NCBI GenBank assembly: GCA_028829895.1
Contig: CM054179.1
Span: forward strand, 38,563,117 to 38,627,116
DNA from: Sinotaia quadrata
Taxonomy: Eukaryota; Mollusca; Gastropoda; Architaenioglossa; Viviparidae
Reading direction: 5' to 3'
DNA: 64,000 bases
This document shows positions 1 to 12,900 of this stretch, one piece after another. The notes beneath the pieces are model-generated. The model was not told the DNA's origin. It made no database searches and saw nothing but the letters and a program-made list of their open reading frames with translations. The translations under genes and the position numbers were made by a program. Position 1 is the stretch's first letter. Every line of letters starts with the position of its first letter.

Positions 1-652
1 ATATATGAACAATGACGAAGATTGTCTATAAAATATTATTTTTTTTAAATTTTACTTTAAAAACCAGTTGTACATGAAAATTATAATTAATTTAAATAAG
101 TAATCTTTTATAAAGTTATATTTTATTATTTCAAGCTGATAACCTTACATTATAAGTCATAAACAAAGGAAGCGCCCTTTTGACCATCATCTTGAATTTT
201 TCATGAATAATGGTATTATACTTGCTTTATGAAAATCTTTCTAATTAATTCTGATTATGAGCCTCTTGCTAAGATGGATTCAGGTAGTGATGCCTACATG
301 ATGAAGGAAACCTCACTTGTGCCTGGAGACGATATTACAATTTTCTATGTGGCCAGTGGTATTCACTTTAAAAATTAAAATGACAAAATATGAATGCAAA
401 ATATTTTTTAATGAACTGTACATGCATCAGTATCCCAGCCTCAGTAAGCTCAGTATTCACAACTTCATATATTCACAAAGGTAGCCATAAAATATGAAAT
501 TTCAGAAAGATGTCAATCGTTAGGTCAGAAATCTAGCAATTTACTATGTCCTACTAAGTTATAATTACAAGAATTGGAACCATTCTAATGCACATTATTG
601 ACATTGCTACAAAACTGCCTTGATGCTAAATTCTAAACTGCTAAATTCCTGC
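1..652. other. Sequence inside or beyond the PPIG gene, mostly unassigned
   Basis: No PPIG exon is visible here. A plus-strand open frame of about 49 codons (230-379, starting MKIFLINSDY and including YMMKETSLVPGDD) has protein-like composition but no family I recognise. A minus-strand AATAAA (127-122) could serve the candidate terminal exon at 653-735. Confidence 0.4.
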
Positions 653-735
653 TTAACAGGCACTGTCAGTCTTGTCTTCACTCCCCTCAGATGATGTTGC
701 TCTCTGTTTCCTTGCTTTGAGTTGGGTTTGCGGGT
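653..735 (-). CDS. Candidate alternative terminal exon of the PPIG-like gene
   Basis: On the minus strand a good acceptor (GTTTTTAG) precedes an 83-base segment that ends in TAA at 655-653. The upstream PPIG exon ends after one base of a codon, and this segment enters in exactly that phase. Joining them gives D-P-Q-T-Q-L-K-A-R-K and a charged Ser/Glu/Asp tail ending T-D-S-A-C. The five exons then total 372 bases, or 123 residues plus stop. The result would be a cyclophilin cut after about 97 residues of its domain, lacking the second half with the Trp and His of the pocket. It has no homology I recognise. Phase agreement alone has a one-in-three chance, so this may be the last exon of an unknown gene or a chance open frame. 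Confidence 0.3.
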
Positions 736-1963
736 CTAAAAACTAATTTAAGGTATGGAGTTAAGAAGTGGTAATATGAAGTCTGCATATAATTAAGTGG
801 ACACATTCCAATCAGATCAAAATGCTTATTGGCAAATTTCTACTTTCACAAGTGTATTATAAAGGTACCACATAAAATACAGTGGTACTGCTATATGACA
901 TAGGTAATATCAAGCAAACTGGACTATCCATGGCACACATGGTGTCCCAGCACAAGTAATGACATTTTTTGAAACAAAACTTTAAAATCTATCTTGTTAT
1001 AAATTTATTCCTAATATATTCCATTATATTAAACTGAAAATGAGTATAAAACATTACAATGTTGTAGAGTAACGCCACATAGCAAAAACAAAAATCTTAA
1101 AAGTGAGTTGTTGGTATTTCATATTTATATATATCTAAGTGGGTAAAATAATCATCCTCTATTAGAAGTGGGCAGATGAGTGAGGTTACTATTATGTTTC
1201 ACAATAATAAAAGAATCAGATGGATATGCTTATCACTGGCTCAAATAACTCGCTTGATGTTCAACATGTCAAAATGAAAGTCTGCTAAAAATAGAACGGA
1301 GACTCAGACTTGAACATCAAATTATTGTAAATGTAACCATGCTCATTTCTGGTTTTAAATTCTCATTTCATAATTTCTTCATGAACACCCACATCATATT
1401 AAGTATGAAGTACGATTGGATTTTGTGCTTGATCTACATTTATTAACAGTTCATCAGTTATTTTTGTAGGAGCAGAAATGTATGTTTGATCATTTTCTTG
1501 GCCAATTTTTTCCAATTTCAGCGAGACCAACATTAACTCAACACTCTTACAGTCTATACATATTAAGAAAGTGAGATGAGAGTCAGTGTTCCTAAGATGG
1601 CATCAGGCATAGCAGGGAAAGTCAGCTCTGCCATTAGCAAATACAAGAAAGTAAAAAAAAAAACAGCAAAGGCATCAGGAGAAACGACTAGATATACATG
1701 CAATGTAAACAAAAGACTGAAGCAAATATACTCCAGAAATTCTGTAGAAAATAGCATAACTTTGGTGAGCAACACTACTATAGCACCTGCAGCAAGATGT
1801 GGTAATAAGGGTAATGTGCCTCCCATGCCTGGAGGAGACAACTATGAGCAAACTTTGATAATTCATTATATCTAAGGATGTATGTGGGATCCGACAACCT
1901 CTGATGAGTTTGTATATATATATATATATAATCATGGATTTATGGTGAAAAAATAAAAGATAC
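736..1963. other. PPIG intron with a pair of overlapping open frames
   Basis: No cyclophilin exon is visible. Between about 1563 and 1875 both strands are open for over 90 codons: the plus reading is Lys-rich, the minus reading strongly hydrophobic. Neither matches a family I know, and such mirror-image open frames are often not genes. A (TA)n run lies at about 1914-1930. Confidence 0.4.
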
Positions 1964-3719
1964 CTGGAAAGACTCCTCCAAAGATTGATTCACCCCCTGT
2001 TCCATCACCTGGAAGCAAAATGAGTAGTGCAATGTTTAACAGAAGGTGTATAATACTGAACTGCATGTAAAATATGAACAGACCAAACATTTAAACCTAA
2101 TTAGAAAGCCAAAGATTGTGATTAGTTCATGTAAATTCACAAAATGTTTGCTGTTTAACTATAAATGAGGGTTGACCAAACATTTAGCTCTAGCTAGAAC
2201 CACAAGGATCAAGATCATATCCATGATAAAACAAAATTTAAAATAAAAAGATGAAGGCATGTGATGGAGGAAACATTAGCAAAACAGGTATGTGGTATGA
2301 TTAAAAGAAGCATAAAAAAAATTACCCACCTTTAGTGAAGTCACCACCCTGAATCATAAAATCTTTGATGACTCTGTGGAAAGGGGAGCCTTTATAATGG
2401 AGGGTCTGTCCAGTTTTCTCACTAGTGCCCTTTTCACCTAAAATTACAAAATCATAATCATTACAGTTTAACATGAAAATTAAAGATAGTTATAATTAAA
2501 ACTGAGATAGTCTGAATTCTACACAATGACGCAAAGCAAGGATAAAATTATATATACTGAAAGGTGTCCCCATTGAATGATGATTTGCTCTGAAGCTGGT
2601 TTCAAAAGCAAAAATACAGTCAAATTTGAATAAGAGTGTACATACATGATTTATGACTTTACTGATCAGAATTATGGTAATAAGTGCCAAATGCCAAACA
2701 AGTGTTCTGTGAGTATGCACCTTTTGTTTACTTTGTTTTTCTTCACAACTTTAGTACTTTTTTGAATTTCATATTTGCTTTGTTTATACATCATTTTATA
2801 AATATATTATCATTCATCCCATAATATCTGCAAAAAGTCTCAGAAGTGAAAGTGCTGAGAAGACAACTCAGATGAACAGCAATTGATGGTGAATCTATAC
2901 ATTTAATAAAATTGGTATGGATGTGGGTTTATGCAGGCTTAAGTAAAAATTAGTCAGATTTTCAGACTTTTTCTGCTGTATGCCATAGTGCCCTAGAATC
3001 AAGAAAGGCTATAAAACATCATGCTATCCTATAAGGGAGCTCACTAGTAACCCTAAAACTACAAAAAATTTCCTATTAAAAATAAAACATACATGCTGGC
3101 CCCTTGCCAGTAGCCCTAAAACTACGAACATTTTCCATTAATACTGAAGCACATGTGGACAGCCTTAGCTTATACATCACTATATCCTCTATGCACAGTG
3201 GACAATCCATGTTTTTCTCAGATTGCGGTTCTCATTCTGGGTATCAGATTTTAGGCTGTAGTAAATACTGGATTTGGGGGTTGCATTACACCATGTAAGT
3301 TAGCTCTCACTTTTCAATACCTCCCCTAAAAATATCAAACCTAACCTCAATTCAGTCTCAGTGAATGCAAAAAGAATCCCAGCTTTGTGCCCCAGATAAC
3401 AAGACTCAAAATATTGTGTATAAAGAAGCACTTTGATCAACATTTATAAATTAACAAAAATTTATAGTTAAAAAACTTTATTCTGCAGACATTTACAAAA
3501 GCTAGTGAAATAAACAAAATAGAGTTTACAGGACACCTAAGTAGTGTCCATTCTATAGCACCCCTAGAGAGAAGTATAAGATAAAAAGCAGGGCAGATAG
3601 GAAGAACTGCATATAAGCTCACCTGTAAAGTATTTAGGAAACATTATATAAAAAAAAAAAAAATCTCTTTTCTATCATCCAACCAATTCAGATTAACATA
3701 AAAGAAAATATGCAGGCTG

Positions 3720-3769
<50 letters not shown>

Positions 3770-6486
3770 GATAGATAGATAGAGATATATACATACACAC
3801 ACATTAACTGCCATCCCCAGCTAAACAACAAATAAGTAGTGAAATTAATCACAGGTACACATATACAAACGTAGCCAGTATCATAATCAGCAAAAAGTGA
3901 AACTGATCATAGCAAATATGAAACAGGTATACAAAAAAAATAGTCACAAAAAAGAAAAATCATGAAAATAAAGTCCAATTGCTGTTTGAACTACAAAAAA
4001 GTAAACTGTAAATAGTAACAACACTAATAGTATTTTATTAAATTAAAGTGCATCCGTTTTGCTAGTTCTGAACTGTTTTTTTTAAATTGTTAAAGTACAT
4101 GCATATATTGTGCAAAATATAATTTATGACTTTATTTAGTTAGAATGATCATGCTGTCAGTTACAGAAATAAATTAGAAACACTGCATTATAATAAATGT
4201 TTCATTTTACCTTTTTTCCTCTTCAACAAGTGTGCGGATGTATTGCATGAAACTACATTTTTGAGATGATATATTTCTAAATCTATACATAAAGATTGTC
4301 TAAAACTTCACGCTGTAAATGTCTATACTCCAAAGAGCAAGTATACCAAATTTGGATGGTGTACATGAAGTAGTTTTTATTTTACAAGATTCCAAAAGAG
4401 ACGTTTTATTCAGTTTTTGACCACTTGCCATTTGAAAATTTAAACAAAATGCTATTTTGAGAGGATTGTATTTCATTTTCTATGCATCTGTGATCCTTAA
4501 AAAAAAAATCCGCAATATATTTGAGAGTTGAAATAGCAAAGATGAGCTGTGTATTTTTGTTGTGTGGTCATTTCAAAAGGGGTCTTTGTGAAATCTGTGT
4601 TTTTCTGCAATTTAGGCCAAACTTTGAACCGTCATAACTTTTTTTTCTATTAAAGCTAGAGCTCCAAAATTTTGTATGCAAACTTACTTTTTGAGGTACA
4701 TAACATAACCGCCAAATATCAGCTTATTTGGCCAGACTTCAAAATTTGAGTGGTCTTACCTACTGTATATAAAAACTTACGTACTTTGAGCATTGTTAGA
4801 AAATGAATAGATTAAAAACTTGGTGTACGTACAAAGACTAAGCCAAATTGATTTATTGTGATATAAGAACTCTTACTGTCCTAAAGGAACTCTGCAGAAC
4901 CACACCACTTTCAAAAATCATCACTTTTTCCATGCACTAAAATTAAATTACCTGTACAAAGAGCCCTAAAGTTTTCTGAGGTTTTGGGGCATACATCAGA
5001 GAAGAGTTCAAATACAATCCTTCCCGCTAAAAGAAAAAAGAAAACAATTAAATATTTTAGTTAATATATTTTTAGTTAATATGATAATTTATATTTATAA
5101 AATAAATACTATTCTGTTACTATGCTACATTTACAAAGTCAAAACAATGAAAAGAGAAATCACAATATGTAAATATATGTTATTTTTTCTTGTATGTTTC
5201 AACACAAAAGTAAGATTTTAGCACAATTTCTACTTTTGTTGATGAGGTATTACTTTATGAAATATGCCTAATTTGGAAATCTGTATTAGTGTATACCTTA
5301 TTTATGATGGAAAATATGGTTTTACTAAGTTACCTTCATAAAAATTGAACTATGACTGCAGAGACTGTTTTACTATGCTACCTTCAAACAGTCTTGCTTT
5401 GATTTTGATGACATTTTAACCTGTATCTATAACAACTACTGCTAAACTCCTGACATAAACAAAGATGTAAAATATCATCTGAAAATAAAATTACAGTGAA
5501 TATTAAGTCAAACAAATAAAATTTATAAATAATACTGAAGTAGAAATAGTCTAAAATTATCTTAGTACAAATGCCTTTTTTCATGACCATAAATTTTTAA
5601 TTATTTTAACATGAATGCAATCAGAGGGAGGGGGGAGAGACACTATTGTTCGTGAAAAAAGGAGGGGAGCAGCATATGCAATTTTTTTTATGATCATATA
5701 CTTTTTTAATTTTTTAACCTGAGCACAAGATGAGATATAAAACTAGTAATGTGTAGTATTATTGGGGTGGAAAATGGCTCCGCAAATGCCATCTTTCATG
5801 ATCACATTTTAAAATTTTTTAGCTTGAATATAAATTGGGTGCATGTCATTTTTTTAATATCAAAATAGCAATAATTTTTTAATTTATATTCCAATAGGCT
5901 ATCATGAAACATTTCTTCTTTGAAACTATCTAAAGCTTACTTAGCATGCACAAATTTTGGACTTCTTAATTAAATCTAGCATTAAAAAACATCTAAGTTT
6001 GATTTTTTCATTTAAAAGCAATTACCTCAATTTATTTTTATTGGGTTTTCTGCATCTCAGACAATTTCACACTTAAATTAACAAATGTTTCTCCATTGGG
6101 TTTTCTGCATCTCAGACAATTCACACTTAAATTAACAAATATTTCTCCATAAACAAATTCATTACTATACCAAACTATTATTTTATTTCTTTAGCGAATC
6201 ACACTCTTATTGTAATAATATTCATTTTATCTTAAATAATGGTTAAATATATTATTTATTACATTTGGATGAAGGATGTAATATTTTAATGACACAATAA
6301 GCAAAGTCTAGAATCAGCTACAACAAACCAGCCAGTATACTCAGGTTCAGTTTAACATAAAACACTTCTAGGTGTTAATTACAAAAACCTATTTCCAACC
6401 AACAATCAAATCACGTACCTGGCTGGTCTCCAATATTAACATCAAAGAAACAGCGGGGTCGAATACCTTCAATTGTCATCTTTTTC
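1964..6486 (-). CDS. PPIG: PPIG-type peptidyl-prolyl isomerase (cyclophilin), 5' part
   Basis: Four minus-strand exons join cleanly in phase 1: 6486-6419 (ATG at 6479-6477), 5026-4952, 2437-2330 and 2008-1964. The protein starts [14 protein letters not shown] and continues through [35 protein letters not shown] and [10 protein letters not shown], about 96 residues. Active-site His-Arg, Phe, Met and Gln (cyclophilin A positions 54, 55, 60, 61, 63) are present. The RPRCFFD start, the [11 protein letters not shown] stretch and the long [11 protein letters not shown] loop point to PPIG rather than cyclophilin A. Human PPIG is a nuclear isomerase with a long Arg/Ser-rich tail linked to splicing factors. 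The second half of the domain (the NRGKDTNGSQFF-type block) is not in this window, so the gene is partial and continues left of position 1. An acceptor 7 bases before the ATG shows that an upstream non-coding exon exists, probably toward the ANKMY2 promoter. Confidence 0.9.
2438..4951. other. PPIG intron 3: microsatellite and short repeats
   Basis: No exon is seen. The intron holds a two-copy repeat around 3040-3160 (shared core CCCTAAAACTAC), a (GT)n run at about 3723-3766 followed by an ATAG run, and an AT-rich stretch at 4300-4780 resembling interior transposon sequence but without recognisable ends. Confidence 0.5.
3723..3783. repeat. (GT)n microsatellite with ATAG tail
   Basis: An uninterrupted run of about 22 GT units is followed by four ATAG units, in a PPIG intron. 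Confidence 0.95.
5027..6418. other. PPIG intron with a 55-bp tandem duplication
   Basis: This is very AT-rich intron. The only clear structure is a two-copy direct repeat at 6040-6149 (unit begins ATTGGGTTTTCTGCATCTCA). No exon was recognised. Confidence 0.6.
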
Positions 6487-8929
6487 CTGAAAACATAAAT
6501 CATCATTAAAGTTTTTAATCAGCATAGCTTGTTATCATGAGTTAATGAAACTAAATACATCAGAATTAGAATGAATTATTTTTGTTTCTCCAGACAAATT
6601 TTAAGCTTTGCTATTTTTCTAAGAGGAAATCTACAGTAACTCTATCATATCAACCCATAGTGTCTATAAAGGATGTCCACAGTATGACTCTGTACGTGGT
6701 TATTTTTAGTAAAATGTCAAATATTAAGGTCATCATTCTGCTGAAAGTTAGATGAATAATTTTTTTAATTATTTTTCTGGAGGTTTTGTTCAACAATGGG
6801 AGATAACAACAGAAGCAGATGTCTGTGGTTCTGACTGTCCACTTCCAACTTTCATGGAGTGAAGGTCTGAGTGGGTGTAATGTTAACTGCCAAGAGATCT
6901 TTATATGAAAAGGCTTACATCAGAAAAGAAAAGATTTACACCAGTGTTTGTAATTACTTCAGTTTTATCTACTTTGGAAAGAGATATTACTCTCCAGTGT
7001 CTAATAAGAATGATTATATTTTAATAGAATTTTTTTTATGGAGATACAACTTATGCAAAATGATGAATACAATTACATCCAATTAAGTGGCTGTAAAAAT
7101 TCTTTAAAATTCTTACACTGTTACTTTTGGAAAGCTTTCATTAGTTTCACCAGGTATTATAAGTGCATCACTAACGAAATATTTAGTTTTATTTATTTTT
7201 AATTCACCTTTTCTTTCACAAATGCACCACATCCACACTTTAATGTGGCTATAATCTTAATATTTACATAAGGGGGAGATAAATTTGTATCTATTTTAAG
7301 AAACCATGCTTAGATGTTCTAGCAGCTTTTATAAAGGCTTTGTTTAAATTTCGAGAAATAAATTTTATTCTACCATTCATTATATAATTAATATCAATTT
7401 TGTCTTTACAAAATATTAAACAGTGTTATTTTGTAATATATATTTATTTTTAATACAGTGATGGTAGAACCATGAGCAAATTATGTTCTGTGCATTCTAT
7501 TAATTCTTTTTCTATATTGATAATCTGTAATTCATAGTATTAGTTAGCAGTCAAGTTGCATGGCTAATTATGCTATCTGCCATACCTGCTACATATAGTA
7601 AAGGATTGAGGTCAAGTAATTGATTATGCATGGACAGTGAAAATGTACAGATGGGCAAAGGGTGTTAAGTAAGAGTGGGTGAATGATGAAAGTTACAGAA
7701 TGCCTTTATATGGACGTTTGCATTTCACACAATGACATAGGAGACCCTGTATGTTGACAAAGAGTCATTTATATATGTGTGTGCTAATAGACCCATGCTT
7801 AGACGCACCACACCAACGCCACAGAAAGGTTGAATTTCGCGTAGATGAAAAGGTTTCGCACATTTCCACGAGTGATAATAATTAATATATGGATTCTCAA
7901 AAAACTATTGTTGTATATTATTGAAGAAAATGTTGTGCATAGTGTTTATGTATTTTTACTAACAATTGTTGTATGAATCTAGGAAGCAATATAATTATTT
8001 CATTACAATGAATATATTTTCTTTATTAACCTAAATTATTAACTTAATCTGGAGACATGTTTATTTAAAAGGGGTATAAAATTATAACTTCATCACGTGA
8101 AAACCTTATTCATCTTTCAGTGACAAAAGTTTCAACCATTATAAAATAAGCTCTATTTTTCTCAATTAAACATAAAATGAAGTTATTATGCTGCGAAGAT
8201 AATATTAAGTAATAAATATTTAAATATAACATATATTTAAATTTAACAGTTTCTAATACATAATAAACCTAATAAACCCTTTGCGGTACTTGCCAGAGAA
8301 TGAACCACATCCCTATTAGACTAATGTGAAGGGAGTGGAGAAGCATTTTTATAATCTTAAACTATAAAGAGCAAAGATCTAGCACCAACTTTCAGCATCA
8401 TGTTTCAAATTCCCTTAAACCAAGGCAATATCAAAGACAAATGGAAATGTACTACAGTAGTTTTCCTCTTTTAAAAAATGGTAACATGGTTATATAAATA
8501 TGGCAAATTCTCATAATTAAGTAAATAAATGAATCAGAATTAATTCCTGGACAAAACTGTAGATTCATTGAAGATCTAATATGATCAAATATATCAAAAT
8601 CATAACTCATCAATTAATTGTGCACAAAATACAGGTTCATGAGCTGAGTATCCCAACTATGAAAGTAGAAGTTTTAGTCCTTTAATAACAGTAAGCATAT
8701 ACTGATAAAGGAAGAATTGCCTGAAAGTGTTAAATCTACTACATTCAAGTTTAAACCTGCAATTAATGTGAATTATCACTTCAATACAACTAGTTTTTGT
8801 AATATTAAATGTATTCACCATGTTTGTGCTTTTATCTGGTTGAGAGATGTTTTCTCATAATATTATTATTAATAATAAAATAAATAAATTTGGACTGTTT
8901 TCTTTAATTAGTAATTCATATTAATTCAA

Positions 8930-9300
8930 ATCTCTAAGCACTTTACAATCATGGCAAAGCTTGACAATCCCAAGCCAAGGAGTGGTATGAGGACTGAAAC
9001 TCGAAAAGATCCAAAGTACTATAATATTTGACAAAGGTGAGGGGTTCAAACCCCTACCACAACATTGAGGCCAATGCCCAAACCTCATGGTCACCCAAAT
9101 GTCCAAGAAATAAACTAACTTAGAAGTTAGATTACTAATTCCTTTTGACTTACTATTATAAGTCGGTGTAGAAATATCCCCCACAGGCTTTTTTTCTGTT
9201 TTGACACACTTTAATCTGATGGTCTTGAGAGCCTTACCTAAACAATTTATCTCAACTGCAGCCAGATTCATAAAGTAGAGATTCAAACTCAAAGCAAGAA
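8930..9300 (+). repeat. Possible tRNA-derived SINE fragment
   Basis: A B-box-like GGTTCAAACCC (about 9044-9054) sits in a T-arm-like palindrome and is followed by CCTACCACAAC. The minus-strand SINE near 60.6 kb has a very similar run (TTCAAATCCCTACCCCAAC). An A-box-like TGGCAAAGC lies about 90 bases upstream, further than in a tRNA, so the head is altered or absent. Ends are uncertain. Confidence 0.35.
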
Positions 9301-9819
9301 AAAGAATGGATAAAGATATTGATATTTTCTTTACAAATTCTCAAACATAATAAAATATCCTGACGACCAGGGTTAAAAAAAAAAATTATACTAAAGTTCA
9401 AGGAAAGATGAGAATGTTCATTATCATGATTGTCATACTTTAAGACCACTTGGTACAATTAATAAATTTGTACTGAAGCAATTAAAACAATTATCACTTA
9501 TCCAGACCGATATCGAATGACAACAACAACAAATGCACATAAACGTGACAAAGTCAATGATCACTACCCTCTAAATATTTTAGCAAGACACTAGACAGTC
9601 AAGTAAGCTTAGGCCTACAGGACTACACAAACCCGCATCTTAATTGCGAAAATATTTTATTACATTAATAAGTAAAACAGTTTAACAAAGCTTTTTGCAT
9701 GAAAATATAATCATCTGTTAAAGTTAAACTACATTGATCTGATGCACACAAATCGAAAACAGAGTTTAATATATAATATTACAGATATGTGCTTACAATA
9801 TTGAACACGCTGAGATTAC

Positions 9820-9999
9820 AGGAACCGGAAACGAGTCAATCAAATATTCTTTCAGAGTTTAATCATTACCCTTATGGAAATATAAAATAGGAAAAAACAG
9901 CAAGCCTGATATAAAAAGTTTGAATGTAAATTTGTGCTCTGTGTGTATTGTGATAGCTTTAAAATATATTTCACATTTAGAGATTATATTAGGTGCAAT
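9820..9999 (+). promoter_or_regulatory. Probable ANKMY2 promoter / 5' UTR
   Basis: This precedes the ANKMY2 start codon and contains ACCGGAA (9824-9830), a core ETS/GABP-type site common in TATA-less housekeeping promoters. Because PPIG is divergent, it may work in both directions. The transcription start is not visible from sequence. Confidence 0.35.
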
Positions 10000-12900
10000 A
10001 TGGCGCCGGTTGTGAAGGGAGAGTTGAATGACGCCGAAAAGAAGCTGATGGATGCTGCCCGCAAGGGTAAGTTTAAGTTTGATTATTGATCAAAGAAATG
10101 TCTAACATACAAATAGTTATCACATAATTATGTTTACTTGTATTATTTAATATTTTTAATATTAAAGATTTCTGCTTCATTGTAAGTTTTCTAGAATGTA
10201 CTGTACAGTTCATCGGTGCATCATTCTCATTAGTATAATACTTAATAGTAATTTTATTACTATTAATAGTATTAGAAATGTTACTATAATTGAACTATAA
10301 TTAAGTCCAACCCAGAAAGCAGTGCTTAAAATATTTAAATTAAAATTAACGACTACATTTATTTGACAAAAATCATTTAGTGTACTGTTTTGCAGCTGCA
10401 TAGTTTTTGCTTGCAATTAATAATTTTAATTAATAATAAAATTAATATTTTTTAAAATAATATTTTTCATCATAAAGTCAACATCCTCCTGCAGTTAAAG
10501 TGTAGTTTGAAAATATTGTGTGGAATGAATTAGGATTTTGATATATTAGCTTTGTAAATTACACGGCTTTTAACTAAGGGTTTTCCCCCTTTTCTTGCTT
10601 TAAAAATGTCTGATTGACAAATGTTCCTTAAATACAGCATTTTAGCATAACCTATTTTAAGCCGCTTCACTGCCATAATGATGTTTAACATATAATATTT
10701 TTTTCCCATTTCCTGTCTGATTTGTTTTATTGATGATTTTATGAAGTATAATAATATACTATATAGTATAGCAAATAGCCCACAGTTTTAAACCTGTTTA
10801 AATATCTTTATTAGTTTCTGTGAGCCTCTTCACTGCCATAATAATGTTTAACTATAATTCTTTTCCCATTTCTGTCTGATTTGTTTTATTGATGATTTTA
10901 TAGAGTATACTGTATTTAGTGTATAGTATTAGTATATATAATATATACAGTATAGCAAATAGCCCACAGTTTTAAACCTGTTTAAATATCTTTATTAGTT
11001 TCTGTGATAAGATTGTACAAGCCTGGATATTGAGTAAAACGCCAGTTAGATATAAAACAATACCAGCAGCAACAATCAACAGCACCAAAACCTCCTCACT
11101 ATCAACCAATAAATGTTCTTGTATGTAGCAGCTATTTGTTTCAGCCTATTTATACCATGTTAAATATTTTATATATAAATTCTAGAAAATCCCATGAAAT
11201 TTGTTATGAGTATTCAACTTTTCAAGTATAGTTTAAAGTATTATCCATGTTTGAGAAGTAGAAAAATATTTTTTTAGAGATAAGCAATCAAACATCAACA
11301 AGCAACAATAATCCAGCAGAAATCTTGTTTCAGGCAGCACCCAGGAAGTGGCAGCTTTGCTCAAAGAGCCTGGGATACATGTGGATTGTTTGGATGAGGT
11401 AATACATATATTGTTGTATTTCATTTTCATATTTTAGTTATATTCTCTGTAGAAGTATTTTCACTGTATCTTTTTTTTTAATTGCATAATTGCATATATA
11501 AACAACATTTCTCATGCACCTATATATTTTTGAGCTGTAACAATAATCCTTATTCTCAGAATTTTTTTGTATGCATAATAATGTATTATTAAAATTTATA
11601 TCTGTGTTACTGAGTTCTTTATTCTCTCAATCTTTCATTTAATATATAAATGTATAACTATAAGTATAAGATTATTAAAACTAGTAAAAACCACAGTGTC
11701 AGTAACTACTAACTGTTAAATCGGTCCACAAGTTTAAAAAAAAATTATAATGATGAATCTACTACTACTATAGTAATGATTGCTTTTTACTCTTCATTAT
11801 TTTCTCTTCCTTTTGTTCAGTGTTTCTCCATTCTCTTTCATTTTTTATCTATATTTTCACAGTCTTACACCCTATTCAGTATATTTACTTTAATTTCTTT
11901 TATTAGAGTGAAAAACTGATTTGTAAATCATTTAATTAAAATTATCCATACATTCTACCATCTATTTTTATTCAATATTAGACTGGAATGACACCTCTGC
12001 AGCATGCAGCCTTCAAGGGACAACTGGAAATATGTCAGTTGTTGTTGAACCATGGGGCTGATGTCAATTGCAGTTATCATGAGAACAGTTATTCTACACT
12101 CCATTTTGCAGCTCTCTCTGGTATGACAGTCAAATATATTGTGCTGCATGAGGTAGTGATGTCAGTTAAAAAAAATAACTTCACAGGATCCTAAAATAGA
12201 ACACTTTCCAATTGAGTTTGTTTGTATACACTTTTTAAAAACAAAATAAATCTCTTTATTTATGACTTGGTTGATTAATAAAACATTGTTTATGCTATCA
12301 CTTTGACAGATTGACATGATGTATATGTCATTTGTCACTGCAGGTAGAATAATATGGGCAAACAACAGTTAAAGATTCTGAACATTCTAGTTGGCCTTCA
12401 ATCAGCAGAATGACTGAAAATTTGAAAGAAGTGCAACAGAACATCCACAAGGACCATTGGTATACCATCTAAAACTGCTGCAGCATCCTTGGTCAGTCAT
12501 ACAGTGCATGCCAACAAATTCTCTTGGAGGAACTCAACAGGAGGCAAATCACTGCTAAATCTTTTCCACACTTGATACAGTGCTTGCTGTGTGCAGAAAA
12601 CTCCAGGAGCAGGTCAAAACAACTGAAACTTCCTTTCCAAGGTTATCACTGGTGATAAAAGCTGAGTTTACGGCTTAGATCCAAAACAAAGAAGCAGTCA
12701 TCCCAATGAAATAGACAACCCTACTGCAACCAAAGAAAGCAAGGCTTGTCAAGAGCATTATCTTGAGTATGCTAATCTGCTTCTTTCACATGAAAAGAAT
12801 TTGTCCACAAGAAATGTATTCTCTAGGTCAGCTCTTTTTCAAAGTTCTAAGTGTATAAGGGAGAACCTGAGGCAGAAATTCTGGACAAGTGGTGCACACA

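Larger units (their letters stand above)
6487..9999. other. Region between PPIG coding exon 1 and ANKMY2
   Basis: This stretch holds the 5' side of PPIG (upstream non-coding exon not located) and the 5' flank of ANKMY2, so the genes are head to head. A possible SINE fragment lies at 8930-9300 and an ETS-like ACCGGAA at 9824-9830. Open frames here show no recognisable protein. Confidence 0.5.

Noticed and set aside
1964..6486. Assignment as CYP40 (PPID) or NKTR
   Set aside because: PPID lacks the CFFDV...[11 protein letters not shown] combination, and NKTR differs in the first strand; the closest recalled match is PPIG. With the tail outside the window NKTR is not fully excluded.
9038..9060. 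tRNA gene
   Set aside because: Only a T-arm-like palindrome with a B box is present; acceptor and anticodon arms cannot be paired at normal distance.
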